This document shows positions 22,875-34,475 of a DNA stretch of 64,000 bases, one piece after another. This DNA is from Paracyclopina nana (Eukaryota > Arthropoda > Copepoda > Cyclopoida > Cyclopettidae), in NCBI GenBank assembly GCA_019096065.1, contig JAGUCH010000007.1, positions 766,501-830,500 on the forward strand. The letters run 5' to 3'. The position numbers and the translations under genes were made by a program. The first letter of the stretch is position 1; each line of letters begins with the position of its first letter. Below the pieces are notes generated by a model. It did not search any database. It was not told the DNA's origin and saw only the letters and a program-made list of their open reading frames with translations.

Positions 22875-22882
22875 ACTAAAGA
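22875..22882 (+). repeat. Target-site duplication of MITE copy 3 (right)
   Basis: ACTAAAGA, identical to 22383-22390. Confidence 0.85.
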
Positions 22883-23008
22883 AAAACGGTGAGTTGGCGG
22901 AAAAACAGCAGACAAGCGCGATGAGGTGAAGGGGCAGCTGCACGTCCATTGTCGGCAAAAACGGGTGCGGGCAGTCCACAACACTAAAATATATATCTAA
23001 GGGTTTTT

Positions 23009-23238
23009 GGACCTTTCCATGTGCTCACTTTTGGTTTTGAGGTACCAAAAAAATATACTAAGCAAAGCCGTTTTAGTAAAACCATTTTCAGTGTTTATTT
23101 ACATTTTTGTTTACTTTTTGCGCACTGGATGTTTACTTATTTGTTTACTTCTTTTGATGCTTGCCAAAGACCAATTTTTTTGTACCATCAAAAACCGTTT
23201 TTGAGTTTTATTTTTTGTACAAGCACATGGAAAGGTCC
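23009..23238. mobile_element. Short TIR element (GGACCTTTCCATGTGCT ends)
   Basis: This 230-bp unit begins GGACCTTTCCATGTGCT and ends with AGCACATGGAAAGGTCC. Diverged relatives lie adjacent in the opposite orientation (23238-23580) and at about 17745-17935 and 19845-19975. It is non-coding. No convincing target-site duplication was found. Confidence 0.6.
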
Positions 23239-23689
23239 TTTGATGGCACAAAAAATTGCCAACAGTAAAAGTAAACAGCCAGAAAGCAAAAAGTAAACAA
23301 TAACGTAAATAAACAATGAAAATGGTTTTGTGTGGAACATTTTTTTTAAAGCAGTTAAGGGACCTTCCCATGTGCATGTGCCTAAAACATATCTGAATAA
23401 CGGTTTTGGATGGAACAAAAAATTGGTCTTGGCCAAGTAGAAAAAAAAGTAAACAGCCAGTGCGCAAAAAGTAAACAAAAGCGTAAATAAACGTAAATAA
23501 ATGAAAACGGTCTTGCAAAAACGGTTTTGTGTGGTACATTTTTTTGTACCTCAAAACCAAAAGTGAGCACATGGGTGGGCATATGGCATGATTTGCTTGG
23601 TTGTTCAGTGAAAAAAGCAAGCTTTTCAAAATACGCTACTAGGAAGATATGGTTGCCATAAACAGCCGGCACAACTGACAAGAAATCTC

Positions 23690-24290
23690 AATTATTGCAT
23701 CAGCTTATTTTCGAGATGTAAGGAGTCAAGCCAAGACTTACTTAAAAACATCAAAATTTCTCTCGAGATAAAGTTTCTGAAAGTTTCTTTCTATCTATAA
23801 TGTCGAGATTCACAGACTGCCACGCAAATTACTGTTGCAGTCTATAGACAATTTGCGTTGTTGGGAATTCGCTCTTTAGTTACGATGCGTTAATTCATGC
23901 ACTTACATTTGTTTAATATATTTAACAGAGATGATTGTTTCACCAACTTTCCGTTGAATAGGCAACATTGCCGCAAAAGATCTTTCAAAACCCCTTGTAA
24001 AGCAAGTAAAATGCACTTAACTTTTATCATTTTTAAAATGTAAATACTATGAATTTCCACTTTAAATGAGGTACGTTTTCGTATCGAGACAAATGCCTTA
24101 AAATCGCAGCACCATTTATGAACAGCTTGACTGAAACGAAGACGGGACGGGTAATAACAGCGACAGGTTCACCTGGCCGCATCAGTTTGGCCAAGAAATG
24201 TATTAACTTATCATCGGAAATGAGGATTGAACAGCCAAACCAAGGAGTCGTGAAAACAGTATTTTTGCCAATTGTTATTGTGCCTTTTCC
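23690..24290. repeat. Diverged segmental duplicate, copy 2
   Basis: Second member of the pair described at 20330-21010. It lies directly downstream of the WDR61 3' end on the opposite strand. Confidence 0.65.
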
Positions 24291-24375
24291 CAGCATCATA
24301 CCCTTTTTGTCTTTGTAGCCAAAAAATAAAAAAATGAGGCAATTTGGATAGTTTTCGTTTGTTATCAATACTTTT

Positions 24376-25537
24376 TCAAATGGGGATGTTGTACATGTTG
24401 ATGTTTTTGTCTTCTGCTACCGACATCAGTTTGGAGCCATCTAAATTGTAGGCGACGCCCCAGACTTGGTCTGTGTGGTCATCAAATGTGTGCACACACT
24501 GTTTAGCCACTCCATCCCAGATTTTGACTGAGTGATCCGCTGATCCAGATGCGAAATGCTGGTTATCTGGCGAAAAGGCCACACTGAGCACACTGCTCTT
24601 GTGCCCAGACAACGTCGATATCAATGTCCCATGAGCCCTTGAAACAATTCAAAAAGTCATGAAAATATGCTTGACAATACATATGGAATAAAGCTTACAC
24701 ATCATAGACTTTCATTTGGCGATCATCAGAGCCTGTCAATAGCCTTTGGGAATCTGGAGAGAATGTCAGAGATCGAATTTGCATCGCATGCCCTTCGAGT
24801 GTGTGCAATAATTTGGCTGACGAAACATCAAAAATGTTGATAATTCCATCAATAGCTCCGCTGGCCACAAGTTTCCCATCGGGAGACTGAAAATTGCAAA
24901 TGTTTCAAACAAAGCATGAATAGAATCTAAACTAGCACTTACATAGGCGATGGACAGGACAAATTTGCCCCTGGTGTCCATTTGCTGCTGCTTTTGCCCT
25001 GTTTCAGTGTCAAAAAAGTGAACCTTGCCATTTTGGGCTCCTGCAATGATTTGCTTGCCATCCGGAGAGAAGGCAACTGTCCAGCATTCCATGGGAGCAT
25101 TGTCGATTTTGCGAATCCTCTCGCCAGACTCAACGTCCCATAAGTGAATGGTCGAGTCCAAGGCACTTGAAATGGCCTTGGTGACATCCTTGCTGACATC
25201 AATGGAGACAACTCCGAGCGAGTGATCTGTGAGCTTATTCCTCAGCCGCAGTTCTCCGTCATTGTTGCTCCAAATGCGAACAGTGTCATCAACACCACCC
25301 GTCAAAAGAACTTCCCGAGGTTCAGAAGAGGGTTTGGAGCTTTCTTCGTTTTCCTTGTTTTCGCTCCCGTTGGCTTCTTCTGGTGGTTGAGCTTGCTCAC
25401 TACTTGGCTCAAATTGTCCCCAAGCACAACACCAAATACTGTCTTCATGAGCCGACTCTTTTTTCGAATGTAGAGCGTACTAAACAGTAAACAAAAGGTG
25501 ATAAATGAAAATAATATTGAACAATATAAATTACCAT
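24376..25537 (-). CDS. WDR61: WDR61/SKI8 WD-repeat protein
   Basis: Subunit of the SKI exosome-cofactor complex and of PAF1C in animals. Minus exons are 25537-25535 (only the ATG), 25479-24943, 24886-24699 and 24637-24376, together 329 aa (human about 305). The order matches WDR61: [65 protein letters not shown], then [17 protein letters not shown] and a short C-terminus YNIPI (human YDCPI). Seven WD40 blades are expected and seven GH/WD-like units can be traced. An acidic Gln/Glu/Asn-rich insert after blade 1 ([19 protein letters not shown]) accounts for the extra length. The first exon carries only the start codon, immediately followed by GTAATT. Confidence 0.93.
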
Positions 25538-27041
25538 GATTTTGCACTGTTCAAGATAACCCGGGATTGCACAGTTTACTCCTTAGCAGCCAAAAATTTG
25601 CATTCAATTTTTTTTCGTCAAACGTCAAAATTGGTTTTAAGTGCTACTTTTTGCAACTTGACCAGGAAAAGTTGGTAGAAGTCAGAGGTTGAGTAGCTAT
25701 TTTTTATTTACGAGTTTTCCGTCAGCTGAGTTGATTCGTAGAAGTCTTACTCTCCCATCCAAAATAAAAAAGCACAAAAGCACTTAAAAGTCACTCAAAT
25801 TCCACATTTTGCTCATTTCCGATTGACATTTAGCTAATGGATGCAGAATTATCGTATTTTTCTTGCTTGTCTAAAAATACGAGTTATCGGCTAGCATCTG
25901 TCCCACTGTGGATTGTGAGAACTGAGAAGAATTTGTTGTTGTTTTCAATTTTGTTTTGCACGTTAATGTGACGGGTCGAATAAATGCCACAAGCTCGGTT
26001 GACTTTGAACCTAACCTCAACGTAACACAATAATTAGCCTGTTTTGCGTTAATTACTTTTGAATGGAATAATATAGTATAAAATTAGATCAGTTTACATT
26101 CTGATTCATTTTTGTTCAAAGGTAGTAGAAGTAATAAAGAAATTATTGGCTTAAAAAGCCTCACTCGCTCAGGTGCTTGAATAGAGAGTAGAGAAACTCC
26201 ATAAGAAGAGAGCGGCGAACACTCATCGCGCGCTTTTCAGTTAACCGCAAAGAGAAAACTTGGCGGAATTTTGAGCGAAAACTCACTCAACCCTTCACAA
26301 TTTTACTGTCAACTGATAATGGCTCAATTAAGCACATTCTTTATCTTCAATTCAAAGCCAATTTCTTTAAGTTTTTGTTTACTAAATGTAAGATGAACAA
26401 ATTCACTAAGGCTTTAAAAACACAATAAATGAGGTTTAATGCTGTTTAACGGGTAATTTTTCCCTTGACTAAGTGCCTTAAAAATATTTGGCTCACTTCA
26501 TGATTCCCTTTAACGAATTTCGAGAACACGGAAACTCTCAGTATTTTTGTGTCCGCATATCTCTTACCATGCAGTTCTCTATATGCTTGACCAAAAAAAC
26601 TGACTCATAGATATGAAAAAGTACTGAGATTATACTTTCCCAGAAGACCAAAACTGAGTAGACTCAGTAAAGTTACAAAATAACTCGGAAACAGGAAATT
26701 GAAAATTCGAAATTGTGAGTTGAATTGAGAGTTGAAACAAACGAAGAACAGACCTCAGAGACTTTGTTTTTCATCAAAGGAATGCTGAAGAAGATTTTAA
26801 AATTCGCCAATCCTATTATTTGCGTTTCATCGTCCAAATCGAGTCAAATTATCAGTGAAGGTAGTTCAGAATTCTTAACAGGCTTTTTGTGATATTACCA
26901 TATTTAACCATAGTTGTTCGTTATACTATCGGCTTGTTTTTTGCCGTTGGTTGTCAAGGCATTTTAAGGCCAGGAAAGCCTTAGGTTGATAATCGATCCA
27001 ACCGAGCTACAGAGCTGAACAAGAATATTTTTGTTCTAGTC
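25538..27041. other. Divergent intergenic region between WDR61 and NUDT9
   Basis: About 1.5 kb of AT-rich DNA holding two divergent promoters at its ends. No RNA gene, repeat family or further ORF can be supported in it. Confidence 0.5.
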
Positions 27042-27939
27042 ATGTCTGAAGTTCACACCAAATGTCGTTTTCCGAATAAGTATGCCTACAAAGAAGGCGG
27101 AGAATCCAAAACAATGGAAAGGATTGAAGTTCCAGAAGACAAAGTCAACTGGGAAACACCTTTTGAAGGGTATTCACCTTCAACCTTCAATGCACTGCAT
27201 TTGGCCACTGCTCCATATGCTGATCCTGACATCAAAGATTTTGAGCCAAAATTCAACGAGCTTGATGGGAATATTGACCGGAAAAGCCACGAAGGCGCCT
27301 ACAAGGTTGCCAATGGGTTGCCATTGAATATCAGGGGTAGGACTGGACTTGCTGGTCGTGGCATTTTAGGTCGTTATGGACCGAATCATGCTGCTGATCC
27401 GATTGTCACTCGATGGAAACGCGATTGTCAAGGCAAAATTGCTACCAAGAATGACAAGCCCATCTTGCAATTTGTCTCCATCCAACGAAGAGACACCAAC
27501 GAGTGGGCCATTCCTGGAGGTAACAAAACATAGTAAAATGCTATCCTCTTCTTATTTATTAATTCTCCTAGGTATGGTTGATCCTGGAGAGCTAGTCAGT
27601 GAGGCTGTCAGGAGAGAATTCATGGAAGAAGCCCTGGATTCTGCCACTGCTAAGAACAAGCAGGAAATTGAGGCAAAGCTCAAGGAGTTCTTTGATCATG
27701 GCAAAGAAGTGTACAAGGGCTATGTGGATGATCCCCGGAACACTGACAATGCCTGGATGGAAACTGTGGCCTTTCATTTTCATGATGAATCCGGAGAAAT
27801 TATTGGGCAGTTTGACTTGAAAGCTGGAGACGATGCAAAAGCTCTTCAATGGACTGACATCAAGGAGGATCTCCAACTTTATGCCAGCCATAAAGAGTTT
27901 ATCATGTTAGCTGCTCAAAACCTAAATTTAGTCTTTTAG
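27042..27939 (+). CDS. NUDT9: NUDT9 ADP-ribose pyrophosphatase
   Basis: Hydrolyses ADP-ribose to AMP and ribose 5-phosphate; in animals a mitochondrial or cytosolic Nudix enzyme related to the TRPM2 C-terminal domain. Exons are 27042-27519 and 27572-27939 with a 52-bp intron, giving 281 aa. The Nudix box spans the splice site: [18 protein letters not shown] followed by MEEA, so the catalytic REx(2)EE is intact. Strong family signatures include [55 protein letters not shown] and LYASHKEFI. No obvious mitochondrial presequence is present, since the protein begins [16 protein letters not shown]. Its stop lies 61 bp from that of the converging minus-strand gene. Confidence 0.95.
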
Positions 27940-28000
27940 AATACAAATTAGAGAATTTATGCAGGTTCATCTTTTTAGAGGTATAAATGATATTTTATTG

Positions 28001-28614
28001 TTAGTTGTCTTCCTCATAATCATCATATTCATATTCCTTTTCTTCATTGGGATCTTGCGCTGCCAGCCGCTGCAGATATTTAGGCACTCGATCCGGAGTG
28101 AACTTCAACTGGCAAGGATCTCTACAGTTGCCACAAATGGGCTCGTAACCAGTCGTGGATTTGCCCCTGCCAGTATTGATGCAAATGCACCTTCGCTCCT
28201 CGATTTTGGCCTCGTTGCAAATGTCCCTCGGCGGTCGCCCAGCATTGACAGTGGCAGGCACCGGTGAGCAGTCGTTGCCCTCCAAAACCTCGAACCATTC
28301 CAGCTTTTGGGCTCCTCGGTAGGAGAACAAATCCTGGAAATTGCTGCGAAACCAAGTGCCTCCATAGGCTCTGGACAAGTAGGGATTTCTGCAATGCCAA
28401 AAGTCAAAATCCACTCTGAAGGTTGAAAATATTATAGTAATTACTTTAATAGGAAATCATTGCTCGGATTTCTGGATCTGGGTGGAAATCCACGGAGGTT
28501 TTCTGAATATCTTGCTGGTGGAGGTGGAAGGAAATGATCCAACTGTCCAAGGGCCACAGCAATGAGGATTGCTGCCAAGACAAAAACCACACTTATCCGG
28601 ACACTTTGAACCAT
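28001..28614 (-). CDS. Small secreted cysteine-containing protein, unknown
   Basis: Minus exons 28614-28445 and 28415-28001, with a very short 29-bp gap acting as a GT-AG intron, give 194 aa. The gap starts GTAATT and ends CAG, and the frame is kept only if it is removed. A signal peptide (MVQSVRISVVFVLAAILIAVALG) is followed by a Pro-rich segment and a compact region with nine cysteines, among them FWHCRNPY, NDCSPVP, RDICNEA, RRCICINTGRGKSTTGYE and ICGNCRDPC. The C-terminus is highly acidic (EEKEYEYDDYEEDN). I do not recognise the family. A disulfide-bonded extracellular protein is the best description. A TATA-like sequence (TATTTATATGG on the plus strand) lies about 40 bp upstream of the ATG. 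Confidence 0.75.
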
Positions 28615-28639
28615 GCTGATGATGTGAAGATGGTGACAA

Positions 28640-29829
28640 AGCCACCACTCTCTATTTATATGGGTTCACAGGCTCAACTACTTAGTTGTTGGGTAGGGCT
28701 TCCGTATTGGCACTATTTGTTTGAGCTGGGAGGCCCACAGTGGTTTTTTTCCCATATTCTCTCACAATTACCCTGCTGACACTTGAATTATTATTTACCT
28801 TTGGCAAATATTTTGATGTACTTCGTTTAAAGCCTCCATTTTGATTTAGTGCTTGGATTACTATTACATGAGCTTTTTTTGCTGCTTGACAAAGATGCAG
28901 CAGTGGATTTTAAAGTAGCTCAATTTTTTGTTTCCTCTTCAGAAGAAGAGGTCATATCAGGTCACACCTTCAATAAGCTTTACCTTAATTACTATTGTTC
29001 AACCTGGATGTGAGTAGCTGACTTCAAATAAGTGTTCGCTTTTTGATTACCGTTGCATATGACATGAGAAAAAAAAATCTTTTTTTAAAAAGGCATCAAT
29101 TTTATGCATACATTTATAATTTTATTTGCTGAATGTCCCTTCCTATAGTCTGCTAAATAAATAAGTAACTTTTAGAGGTTTAAAGATAGTATCTCTTTTT
29201 GCTCCTTTTTGAGTTGAGGACTGTCCGAATTATTGAAAAAATGGAATTCGAAAAAGAAGATAAATAAATTTAGTTTTTGCTATTTCCCAGATTTTGAATC
29301 TTGCAATTTTAGCAAAAAATGTTCAGCTTAATGTTTGCATCAAACGCATTTGAGCAATTTCCTTTTGACCCATCAGAAATGTTGGTATCAAAATCGGGAA
29401 AAAGAAACTACTTCAGCTTTATTCTTTCACTTTTCGTTGATTGACGAATCAAAAATGGAGGAAACCATCTAATTTTCGCTCATTTTGCTCCTGGTCAAAA
29501 AACTTTCTCCCAAGCTTCAATCAAAAGTTAGAGTCCTACTTAGCAGCAAGACTGGTCAAAACTTATCGAGGATTAAAGAAAATTACCCAAAAAAGGGCTC
29601 TAATGAATGCATGAAGAGCGTTAAGTTACATAAATTCAGAGAGTTGCATAATTTGAAACTATTGACCGCTCTCTATTGAGTCGAGTGCTCTAAGTAGGAC
29701 ATACAATCTGGTTTATTTACATTTGCTATTTACCGCACCGCGCCCTTTCTTAGTGTTAGTTTGTGCGAGGACAAAGAAGCGCAACAAAATGAATTATTGA
29801 GTCTTTGTTGATAACTCTCAACAATAATA
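28640..29829. other. Intergenic region upstream of the metallopeptidase gene
   Basis: AT-rich DNA. No gene, RNA or repeat family is recognised. Small open frames here are unsupported. Confidence 0.5.
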
Positions 29830-32800
29830 ATGAAATTGCTCATAATTTGCTGGCAATTTCTGGCTTTTTCCTCATCAGTGGCAGAGGCCAGCAAACATTT
29901 CTACTTGGATGTGGACCAATTTCCGCATCCTGTCAATTTACGCCAAAATGCCAAAGTGAAGAGAGACACTTCTAAAATCATGGGCCTTTTGGGGCCCATG
30001 AGAATCAAAGTGTTTTTTCATGACAGCCTTGACCAGTTGCCAAAAAAGGACAGGGATGCCATCAAACTTCAGGTGAGTTGGATGCAAATAATGGCCGGAA
30101 TTAATTAAGTGATTATACTAATTACTAGGTGGTGCCCACAGCTGTGAGAGCTTGGAGCCAAGCTTTAAATGTCATTCGGGAGGAAAGGCCTGTGAAACTG
30201 AATAGAAAATGCAGAAACAACCAATATTTCTTGCTGGAAGAAGATCCAGGAGAGCAGGTGAGATAGACGTCCAAAACTGATTTACACAGCCTCGGGTTAT
30301 TTGAGCGGAGCATGTAATTTTCATAAAATCCTTTTTTAAATGGTACAATTTCAGCATATTTTTCTAGATAGCTAAATAATTCAGGATTTTTAAAATTGTT
30401 CTACAAATGTAAGGTTTCAACTGATTGAGTGTGGGCAGGAAGGCCCATAAAGGTTAGAAACTGCTCTAAGATCAACCTTCATTCTTTGTGTGGCTTTAGA
30501 AGATTACACATACATGAAAGGTAGAAATTAGCTTCAATGTCAGCTGTTGTTGAGATTTTGGCGCCACCTTTGGCTTACCAAGACATTGACAATGACAACC
30601 CTCAAACCCCACCAACTCCAAAGTCAAATTTCCTTGTGGACAAAGTGAGCTTGAATGTGGAAGCTTTGCATCCAAAAGCTCTGACATATCGTCATGCTCC
30701 TCCACACCTTGCTTTTGAAGGTGATTTTTGCAACTTTTCAAAAGATTCTACTTTTGGAAATAACTCACTTTTAGAATTCCCAGATGAGTTACCTGTCATA
30801 GTTGTATTGGAAGACAACAAGTATTTCAGGTAATTTCCATTCTAAAAAGTCTTAATTGATTGCTTTAGCATATTTTTTAGAAGGCAACATTGTGCAGCAA
30901 CAGACATGAGTGCCAATGACATGAGGTCACATGGGCTAGAAATTGCCTATTACATGCTGCCAATTTTGGCATTGGTGCTTTCCCTAATTCTCTTAGTCAT
31001 CATTTGCCTCATATTGTATCTGTAATGACTTTTATTATTTATTCTCCTATAAAATAAAAACAACTAGAATACTTCATGCTTGATCCATGTGTTGTTTTGA
31101 ATTTTTCATCTTTTCAATCTCAACCATGAAAATAGTAAGTAAAATGGTATGATTCTATGATTTTTTTATTTTTAACTAATATTAAGAAATCAACGTGCTT
31201 CGCTACATTTCCGCTCCGCTCGCAATTTTAGTATACCCTGTCTTTTCAGTACTGCAAGAATGAGTGCGAAATGACGAAATGTGGCGAATTTGTGATTCCC
31301 TTGGACCATTTGATGGCATGCAAAACTTGCGATGACGAAGGTCGGAGATGCAGGGAAAATGCCCCAGGGGGAATGGGCGTTCCCAATGCAGATTTTGTGC
31401 TGTATGTCTCAGCTTTGGCAACGCCTCAATGCCAAGCCAGCATTGGTAAGCATTCAAAATTATGCAAAAATCCAATTTAAATATTCCGGTGCAATTTTCG
31501 GTATATCAGACTAAACGCGAATTCACAAAAATGCGAATCAATTATAGGCGAATCATATAAATGAGAGCTTCTAAAATGCGAATCACAAAAACGCAATTTT
31601 TAAAATAAGTGACTATAATAACAATAATGATGCAACTTTTTTCCGTGAAAATGGCAAAAAGAGAGGTTTTGCTATCTATGCTCTAATATTCCGTTGCCTG
31701 CTTAGCATTTCTTGCGCGCGCAGATTTACTTGTTCCATTTTTGTGAGAGGATCGTAGTGTGAGACTTACAAGATGTTATTTGAGTTTCTTAGTCTCTTAG
31801 ATCAGCTGAAGTATGATTCAATGCTGAAAAATATGTCAATGAACCACTTGGACTTTCGCAAGTACATCTGTAACTCAGTTGAAATCATGACAATGTCTGG
31901 GCGCATTGAATGGGCTGGTGAAGAATCAACCAATGATTGGTCTGTTAGACTAAGAAATGAAGGTGAATTCGCCGATCAAATTTTCATTCAACTATCTGCT
32001 GAAGTTCTTAACAGAAAGTTGATCTTGTATACAGTTTTTGAAGAAGAGGGCCATAACAGAACAGGAAAAATTGAAATAGTACCATCAACTCGTGAACTGG
32101 CAGAAAGTTATGAGCCCCTCTACCTCCTGTACTATAGTGAAACCAGCTTTTATAACCCTCATTATCAATCAATTCGTCCCCTTACCTCTCAATATCAAAT
32201 ATTGTTTCACATAAGAGAAGACGATAATTTTCATTTGGGAATAAATTATGTGGTTGCCGTTTTGTGATTCGCATTTATGTGAATCGCAAATATATGGCTC
32301 TCATTTTTATGAATCTCGTTTCTTTGATTCGCGTTTTCGTGAATTCGCGTTTAGGCTGTACATTCCAATTTTCTCGTCAAATCGCAGGTGGAGAAGCTGA
32401 AACTGTGGCCTATGCAGCGCATTGTCAACAAGAGGCCCATTTGGATAGGCCTATTGCAGGCCATACCAATATTTGCCCAAGTGCCTTGAATTCAACCAAT
32501 ATTGAGGTGATTTTTGGCTTTTTCCTAAATAGACAATTTTCAATTTCTTGCTTCAGAGTTTGACTTCAACTATTAGGCATGAATTGCTGCATGCCTTGGG
32601 GTTCTCAGCAAGCCTTTTTGCCTTTTTTCGGGATGAAAATGGAAGGCCCAGGACTCCCAGGGATGAAAGTGGAAAGCCACCCATCAACCTCCAATTAAGA
32701 GTCAGAGCGTGGAGTGATCAAACCATATCCACAGTAAGGAGAAAAGCTCGTGAAATTACCTACCTCGCTGGCTCGGGCGAGTAAAACTAGTTTAGCGTTT

Positions 32801-34240
32801 TCTTGAAAAAAAGACCTGAATATGAATAGATATTCGTTTTGAAAAATGTGCCATTTTCAGGTTATCAGGCCTTGGAAGGTCAGAGGTGGATTTGTCAACC
32901 GATCTTTTTCAGTGATGACCACTCCCAAAGTTTTGCAGGAAGTGAGAGCTCACTTTGCTTGTCCTACCCTGGAAGGAGCTGAGCTTGAAGATCAGGTACT
33001 TGGGATACATGAAGCCTTGTAAGTATAATTTGATTATTTCTGGAATTAGGGCGGAGATGGCACAGCTTTGACTCACTGGGAAAAAAGAGTGTTCCAAGAT
33101 GAGGCAATGACTGGAACAGTGCATACTCAGGATCCAGCCTACTCCAGAATAACCTTTGCTCTCCTGGAAGACACTGGTTGGTACAAGCCTAATTACAGAC
33201 TAGTAAGTGGGTTTTTATGAAAAAAATGTATGATTTTGCCTCAAATCACAGTTTTACCCATTTGCTCAAATTTTCTAAGGCGGTGAAGCTTAGATCCAAG
33301 CCTTGGACACCTATCTGCCTTGCTATTGAAAAATTGAACATTTTGCTCTTCAGGCCCATGAAATCACCTGGGGCAAAGGAATGGGGTGTGATTTTGCCCA
33401 GAAGAGCTGCATGGAGTTGATGGAGAGCAACGACTCAAGATACCCATTTTGCAGTGCTCTCATGTCTTCCCAACCAACCACTTGCACCTTTGATGCTTCG
33501 GCTGTGGGCTCTTGCAACCTGGTCCAATTCGACCAGGAGCTGGCTGAGGAGTACCAAAACTTCAACTCTGTGGAAGGCCTCGAAGATGCCTCGAAAATTG
33601 GCTTTGTGGGAGGCTCAGTGACTTTGGCAGATTTCTGCCCTTACATCCAAGAGTTCCTTTGGAAATCAGCTGACGGGAGGGAGACGCGTGGCACCAAATG
33701 TGGAGAGGCTGCCAATCAGCCCAAAAGTGACAACTATGCCCTTGAGGAGTATGGTCCAGGTTCCATGTGTGTTGAGCAAGCCAGATCCTGGGAGCAAAGG
33801 TCTTGCTCTATGGTAAAACAATGGCACAGATTTGGAGCAGGTATGCCAAAAAACGTATTTAACCATGTTTTGCTTTTGCCAATGAGTGCAAATTAAATAT
33901 TCAATATATGAGACTTGATTGTGAGTCCCCAAGACCGAAATTCAATTTTTTTTTTGCAGGCTGCTACTCCTCTCTTTGTGAGGATGGAGTGCTCAAGATC
34001 CAGGTGCAAAATGCCACTTTGACCTGCACAAGGCCAGGACAAGTGATTGAGGTTGCCAGAACTGCTGATCAGTGGCTGCATGAGGGCTCATTAGTGTGCC
34101 CACCTTGCTCAGCTTTTTGTGATGACTGCTCCAATGAAAACAAGGAACATCAAGATGACAATGACAGCCTCAAAGAAAGCCTCAATTGCAGGCCAAATAG
34201 TATTCTGGGATTCCTTGAGTCATTCATGTTGCATAAATAA
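29830..34240 (+). CDS. LMLN: Leishmanolysin-like zinc metallopeptidase (invadolysin, M8)
   Basis: Invadolysin family, a metzincin-type zinc protease linked to cell migration and mitosis in animals. Nine exons: 29830-30072, 30129-30257, 31250-31445, 32388-32506, 32557-32733, 32861-32995, 33050-33202, 33354-33840 and 33960-34240. They sum to 640 codons (639 aa). A signal peptide ([20 protein letters not shown]) comes first. The zinc site [10 protein letters not shown] is at 32578-32607, and the third zinc histidine follows in [15 protein letters not shown]. Family motifs include [62 protein letters not shown] and the Cys-rich end [11 protein letters not shown]. All catalytic residues are present. 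The C-terminus is weakly hydrophobic, so a GPI or membrane anchor is uncertain. Introns 2 and 3 are enlarged by a nested gene and a mobile element. Confidence 0.94.
30537..31025 (+). CDS. Nested small tail-anchored membrane protein
   Basis: Lies wholly inside intron 2 of the metallopeptidase gene, on the same strand. Exons are 30537-30829 and 30881-31025 (51-bp intron), encoding 145 aa. It starts [20 protein letters not shown], has a Pro-rich region and a segment with one Cys ([11 protein letters not shown]), and ends with one strong transmembrane helix [20 protein letters not shown] at the extreme C-terminus. This is the layout of a tail-anchored or type I single-pass protein. AATAAA follows 28 bp after the stop. 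No family was recognised. The metallopeptidase frame runs cleanly from exon 2 to exon 3 without these exons, which supports an independent gene. Confidence 0.6.
31053..31058 (+). terminator. Poly(A) signal of the nested gene
   Basis: AATAAA, 28 bp downstream of the nested gene's stop codon and inside the host intron. Confidence 0.6.
31511..32354 (+). mobile_element. TIR element carrying an OTU-domain fragment
   Basis: Begins CTAAACGCGAATTCAC and ends GTGAATTCGCGTTTAG. Both ends contain many sub-terminal CGAATCA motifs, mirrored across the element (31511-31600 versus 32265-32354). Outer TA dinucleotides would fit a Tc1/mariner-type target, but no longer duplication is visible. Removing it leaves a host intron of about 98 bp, normal for this genome, so this is an insertion. 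Its only ORF is the OTU-like one listed separately. Confidence 0.7.
31773..32267 (+). pseudogene. OTU-type deubiquitinase fragment captured in a TIR element
   Basis: An open frame of 164 codons with OTU-domain order: a start helix ([14 protein letters not shown]), [12 protein letters not shown], a middle [14 protein letters not shown], and a C-terminal [18 protein letters not shown] in which PHYQSI fits the catalytic-His motif. The catalytic Cys normally precedes LF in DGxCLF. Here that position is the initiator Met, and TTACAAG before it looks like a splice acceptor, so a 5' exon was probably left behind. The fragment is likely catalytically dead as it stands. An alternative is a spliced product with an exon I have not found. 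Confidence 0.55.
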
Positions 34241-34241
34241 A
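34236..34241 (+). terminator. Poly(A) signal overlapping the metallopeptidase stop codon
   Basis: AATAAA begins two bases before the TAA stop (34238-34240), so the signal overlaps the end of the coding region. Confidence 0.5.
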
Positions 34242-34475
34242 TTCTCTTGTATTTCAAGTTCTCAGCTGGATTTCAGCTGTTGTTGTTGTTGTTGTGGGAA
34301 TATCAACCAGTTCAAAGTCAGCTCTTCTATTGCTATTGCTGTACTCTCTTCTCTTGGGCAGAATTTTCACCAAATCAGGTTGATTTAGCATCACTTCCGT
34401 TTCCTGTGCATTCAGGGGAGTTGTTGGTGGGGCTGGAAAGGAAGCAGTCAAAAGTTGCTAGAAAAAGCCAAAAAA

